Assembly (NCBI GenBank): GCA_964458935.1
Contig: CAYWKS010000009.1
Span: forward strand, 1-64,000
Source of the DNA: CAYWKS01 sp964458935
GTDB taxonomy: Bacteria > Planctomycetota > Phycisphaerae > Phycisphaerales > Zrk34
Direction of reading: 5' to 3'
Length of the DNA: 64,000 nucleotides
Shown here: piece after piece, positions 61,908 to 64,000 of the stretch
How positions within the stretch are numbered: the first letter of the stretch is position 1
Layout: each line of letters starts with the position of its first letter
Made by a program: the position numbers and the translations under genes
The notes under the pieces: model-generated
What the model was told of the DNA's origin: nothing
What the model saw: the letters and a program-made list of their open reading frames with translations, nothing else
Database searches by the model: none

Positions 61908-63608
61908 ATGCGGATCGCCCTGGCGCAGATCAACCCGACGGTCGGAGACATCGCCGGCAACACCACGCGGCACGAGGCGGCTATCCGGCAGGCGAGCGAG
62001 GCCGAGGCGGAGGTGGTCGTTTTCCCCGAGTTGAGCGTGATCGGCTATCCGCCGCGCGACCTGCTGATGAAGCCGGCCATGGTCGAACGGTGCGCCGCGG
62101 CGCTGGACCGGATCGCGGCCGGATGCACGGCCGTGCGGGCGATCGTCGGGGCGCCCCTGGCGAATGATCAGCCGGGTCGGCCTCTGCGGAACGCGGCGGT
62201 GCTCTGTGCCGAGGGTCGCGTGGTCGACCGTCGTTTCAAGAGCCTGTTGCCGACGTACGACGTGTTCGACGAGCATCGCTACTTCGAGCCGGGCAAGCAC
62301 ACCGACGTGACCCGGGTCGGGCGGACGCCGGTCGGCATCAGCGTCTGCGAGGACCTGTGGAACGCCGCCGAGCACTTCGAGCGGCGGATCTACCATGACA
62401 ACCCGATCGACGAGCTGGCGGCGGCCGGAGCGCGGCTGTTCATCAACTGCTCCGCGTCGCCCTACGTCCGGGGCAAACACGCCAAGCGGCTTGCGATCAT
62501 GCGCGGGCTCGCCCGGGAGCACGGCCTGCCCATCGTCTTCGTCAACCAGGTCGGCGCCAACGACGAGCTGATCTTCGACGGCGGCAGTTGTGTCATCGAC
62601 GCCAACGGCCATCCGGTCGGCCACGCCGCCCAGTTCGCCGAGGACCTGGTCGTCGTGGACGTGGACGTGTCCGGCGAGGGGGTCGGGCGGAAGCCGGAGG
62701 CCGGACCCCTCGTCGCGGCCGATGCCCACGACGACATGGCGTCGGTCTATGCGGCGCTGGTGCTGGGGATTGGCGACTACTGCCGCAAGTGCGGGTTCGA
62801 CTCGATCGTTCTGGGCCTGAGCGGGGGGATTGATTCGGCGGTGACCGCCTGCCTCGCCGTCGGGGCGATGGGGGCGGCCAACGTCACGGGCGTGACCATG
62901 CCCTCGCGGTACAGCTCGGCCGGCTCAACCGGGGACTCGGAGCAGCTGGCCGCGCGGCTGGGGATGACCCTGCACACCATCCCCATCGAGAAGGCCCACC
63001 TGGCGATGGAGAAGACGCTCGAACCGCTGTTCGCCGGGACGAAGCCGGGCATCGCCGAGGAGAACATCCAGGCGCGGCTGCGCGGGCTGATCCTGATGAG
63101 CCTGAGCAACAAGTTCGGGTCGCTGCTGGTCACGACCGGCAACAAGAGCGAGATGGCCGTCGGTTACTGCACGCTGTACGGCGACATGGCCGGCGGGCTC
63201 GCCGTCCTCAGCGACGTGCCCAAGACGCTCGTCTACGAGCTGGCGCGATGGATGAACACCCCCGAGTGCGAGCTGCATCGGCGGGCAGGCGGCCCGCCCA
63301 TCCCGCACGGCACCATCGACAAACCCCCCAGCGCCGAGCTGCGACCCGACCAGAAGGACATCGACAGCCTCCCGCCCTATGACGTGCTCGACCAGATCAT
63401 CGACCGTTACGTCGAGCGCGACGAGTCGGTCGACCGCATCATCACCGAGACCGGCTTCGATGCCGCAACCGTGGAGAAGGTCGTGAAGCTGATCGACCGC
63501 AACGAGTACAAGCGCAAGCAGACCCCACCGGGCCTGAAGATCACCGGTAAGGCGTTCGGCATCGGCCGCCGAATGCCCATCGCCCAGCGTTTCGATCCGC
63601 TGGGGTGA
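61908..63608 (+). CDS. nadE: Glutamine-dependent NAD+ synthetase
   Basis: 566 residues from ATG 61908. The N-terminal nitrilase-type glutaminase domain carries the triad Glu41 (FPELSVIGY), Lys111 (RFKSLLPTYDVF) and Cys147 (GISVCEDLWN). The C-terminal synthetase domain has the P-loop SGGIDSAVT (about 305-313), MPSRYSSAGS and TTGNKSEMAVGYCTLYGD. It makes NAD from nicotinic acid adenine dinucleotide with ATP and glutamine. All residues are intact. It starts 14 nt after the HMA lipoprotein stop and may share its transcript. Confidence 0.96.
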   Translation: MRIALAQINPTVGDIAGNTTRHEAAIRQASEAEAEVVVFPELSVIGYPPRDLLMKPAMVERCAAALDRIAAGCTAVRAIVGAPLANDQPGRPLRNAAVLCAEGRVVDRRFKSLLPTYDVFDEHRYFEPGKHTDVTRVGRTPVGISVCEDLWNAAEHFERRIYHDNPIDELAAAGARLFINCSASPYVRGKHAKRLAIMRGLAREHGLPIVFVNQVGANDELIFDGGSCVIDANGHPVGHAAQFAEDLVVVDVDVSGEGVGRKPEAGPLVAADAHDDMASVYAALVLGIGDYCRKCGFDSIVLGLSGGIDSAVTACLAVGAMGAANVTGVTMPSRYSSAGSTGDSEQLAARLGMTLHTIPIEKAHLAMEKTLEPLFAGTKPGIAEENIQARLRGLILMSLSNKFGSLLVTTGNKSEMAVGYCTLYGDMAGGLAVLSDVPKTLVYELARWMNTPECELHRRAGGPPIPHGTIDKPPSAELRPDQKDIDSLPPYDVLDQIIDRYVERDESVDRIITETGFDAATVEKVVKLIDRNEYKRKQTPPGLKITGKAFGIGRRMPIAQRFDPLG

Positions 63609-63678
63609 TGTACGAACCGGGCACCGGGCGGCATGCGACATGACCCGCGATGCTTGGTGCTCTTCGCGTTCTCCGCGG

Positions 63679-64000
63679 TCAATTATCGCCCCCGATGACC
63701 GCCAGGTTCTCCAGCACCATCTGCGCGCAGCGCCGCCAGGTGAACTGCTCGGCGTATGTCACGCATTCGGCCCCGTCCAGGTCCAGCGCCCGCAGGCACG
63801 CGGCTCGCAGGTCCGTGTCGATCGCCCCGACCTTGCCGTCGACGATGATGTCCTTCGGCCCGGGCACGGGGTACGCCGCCACCGGGAGCCCGCACGCCAT
63901 CGCCTCGATCATGACCACGCCGAACGTATCGGTCAGTGACGGGAAGACGAACACCTCGCCGCACACCACGTGGCGGGCCAGGTCCTCGCCGGTCTTGTAC
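63679..64000 (-). CDS. Glycosyltransferase family 4 (GT-B), C-terminal part only
   Basis: The frame runs off the window edge; about 107 residues are visible. The end of a GT4 retaining glycosyltransferase can be seen: GEDLARHVVCGEVFVFPSLTDTFGVVMIEAMACGLPVAAYPVPGP with the conserved EX7E-like acidic region. This C-terminal part fits mannosyl- or sulfoquinovosyl-transferase-like enzymes that use nucleotide sugars to extend lipids or polysaccharides. The acceptor and the start are outside the window. It converges with nadE. Confidence 0.85.
   Translation of the reverse strand, partial: YKTGEDLARHVVCGEVFVFPSLTDTFGVVMIEAMACGLPVAAYPVPGPKDIIVDGKVGAIDTDLRAACLRALDLDGAECVTYAEQFTWRRCAQMVLENLAVIGGDN

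Overview
This window is GC-rich chromosomal DNA from a planctomycete, most likely a member of the Phycisphaerae. The case rests on gene content. There is a giant secreted heparinase II/III-like protein with CBM, PA14-like and FN3 modules, a prepilin-type protein with an H-X-DG tail, and PEP-CTERM proteins. There is also a planctomycete-style sigma factor next to a WD40 Ser/Thr kinase, an AroD-AroE fusion and two adjacent clpP genes. No phage, IS element, CRISPR array or rRNA operon was seen.

Layout. 1-958: no credible gene. 959-3486: small minus-strand cluster (membrane protein, GYF_2-domain protein, zinc-ribbon CPBP protease). 3648-11313: a 2,532-residue polysaccharide-lyase-like protein with its own terminator. 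11314-12565: gene-poor stretch with a candidate small RNA. 12566-14578: pseudopilin, PEP-CTERM protein and a small cysteine-containing protein. 14595-19326: WD40 kinase, unknown protein, sigma factor, and a divergent small HTH protein. 19525-28141: tRNA-Tyr, FAD/Fe-S oxidoreductase, aroD-aroE, BFD-like ferredoxin, mdh, a degenerate tRNA-Pro-like gene, clpP x2, plsY. 28829-34553: PEP-CTERM protein, metal ABC permease, sugar-nucleotide epimerase, UDP-glucose dehydrogenase, CPBP-type protease and a small exported protein. 34735-47160: MscS channel, alkaline phosphatase, DUF4186, a glycosyltransferase, msrB, LON-domain protein, HTH regulator, lgt, Gfo/Idh oxidoreductase, Fe-S photolyase, S1/P1-type nuclease. 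47265-57420: ABC permease, aldo/keto reductase, carboxyltransferase, XylR-like regulator, a second copy of the small RNA, rnpB, a queuosine-precursor transporter, and a DEAD-box helicase with a long leader. 57481-64000: a second heparinase-like protein with an unusual leader, HMA lipoprotein, nadE, and the end of a glycosyltransferase.

How it fits together. The two lyase-like proteins and the sugar-nucleotide, glycosyltransferase and PEP-CTERM genes point to a life built on degrading and making extracellular polysaccharide. Much of the rest is housekeeping (shikimate pathway, malate dehydrogenase, NAD, lipoprotein and phospholipid synthesis, Clp proteolysis, RNase P).

The most notable non-protein signals are: (i) two copies of a terminator-ended small RNA with an invariant C-rich linker and compensatory changes in the stem; (ii) a leader before the second lyase carrying a 17-nt perfect complement of the 16S rRNA 3' tail, a 10-codon ORF and an intrinsic terminator; (iii) a tRNA-Pro(CGG)-like gene lacking U33; and (iv) repeated placement of a -10-like hexamer 6-9 nt before start codons, suggesting leaderless mRNAs.
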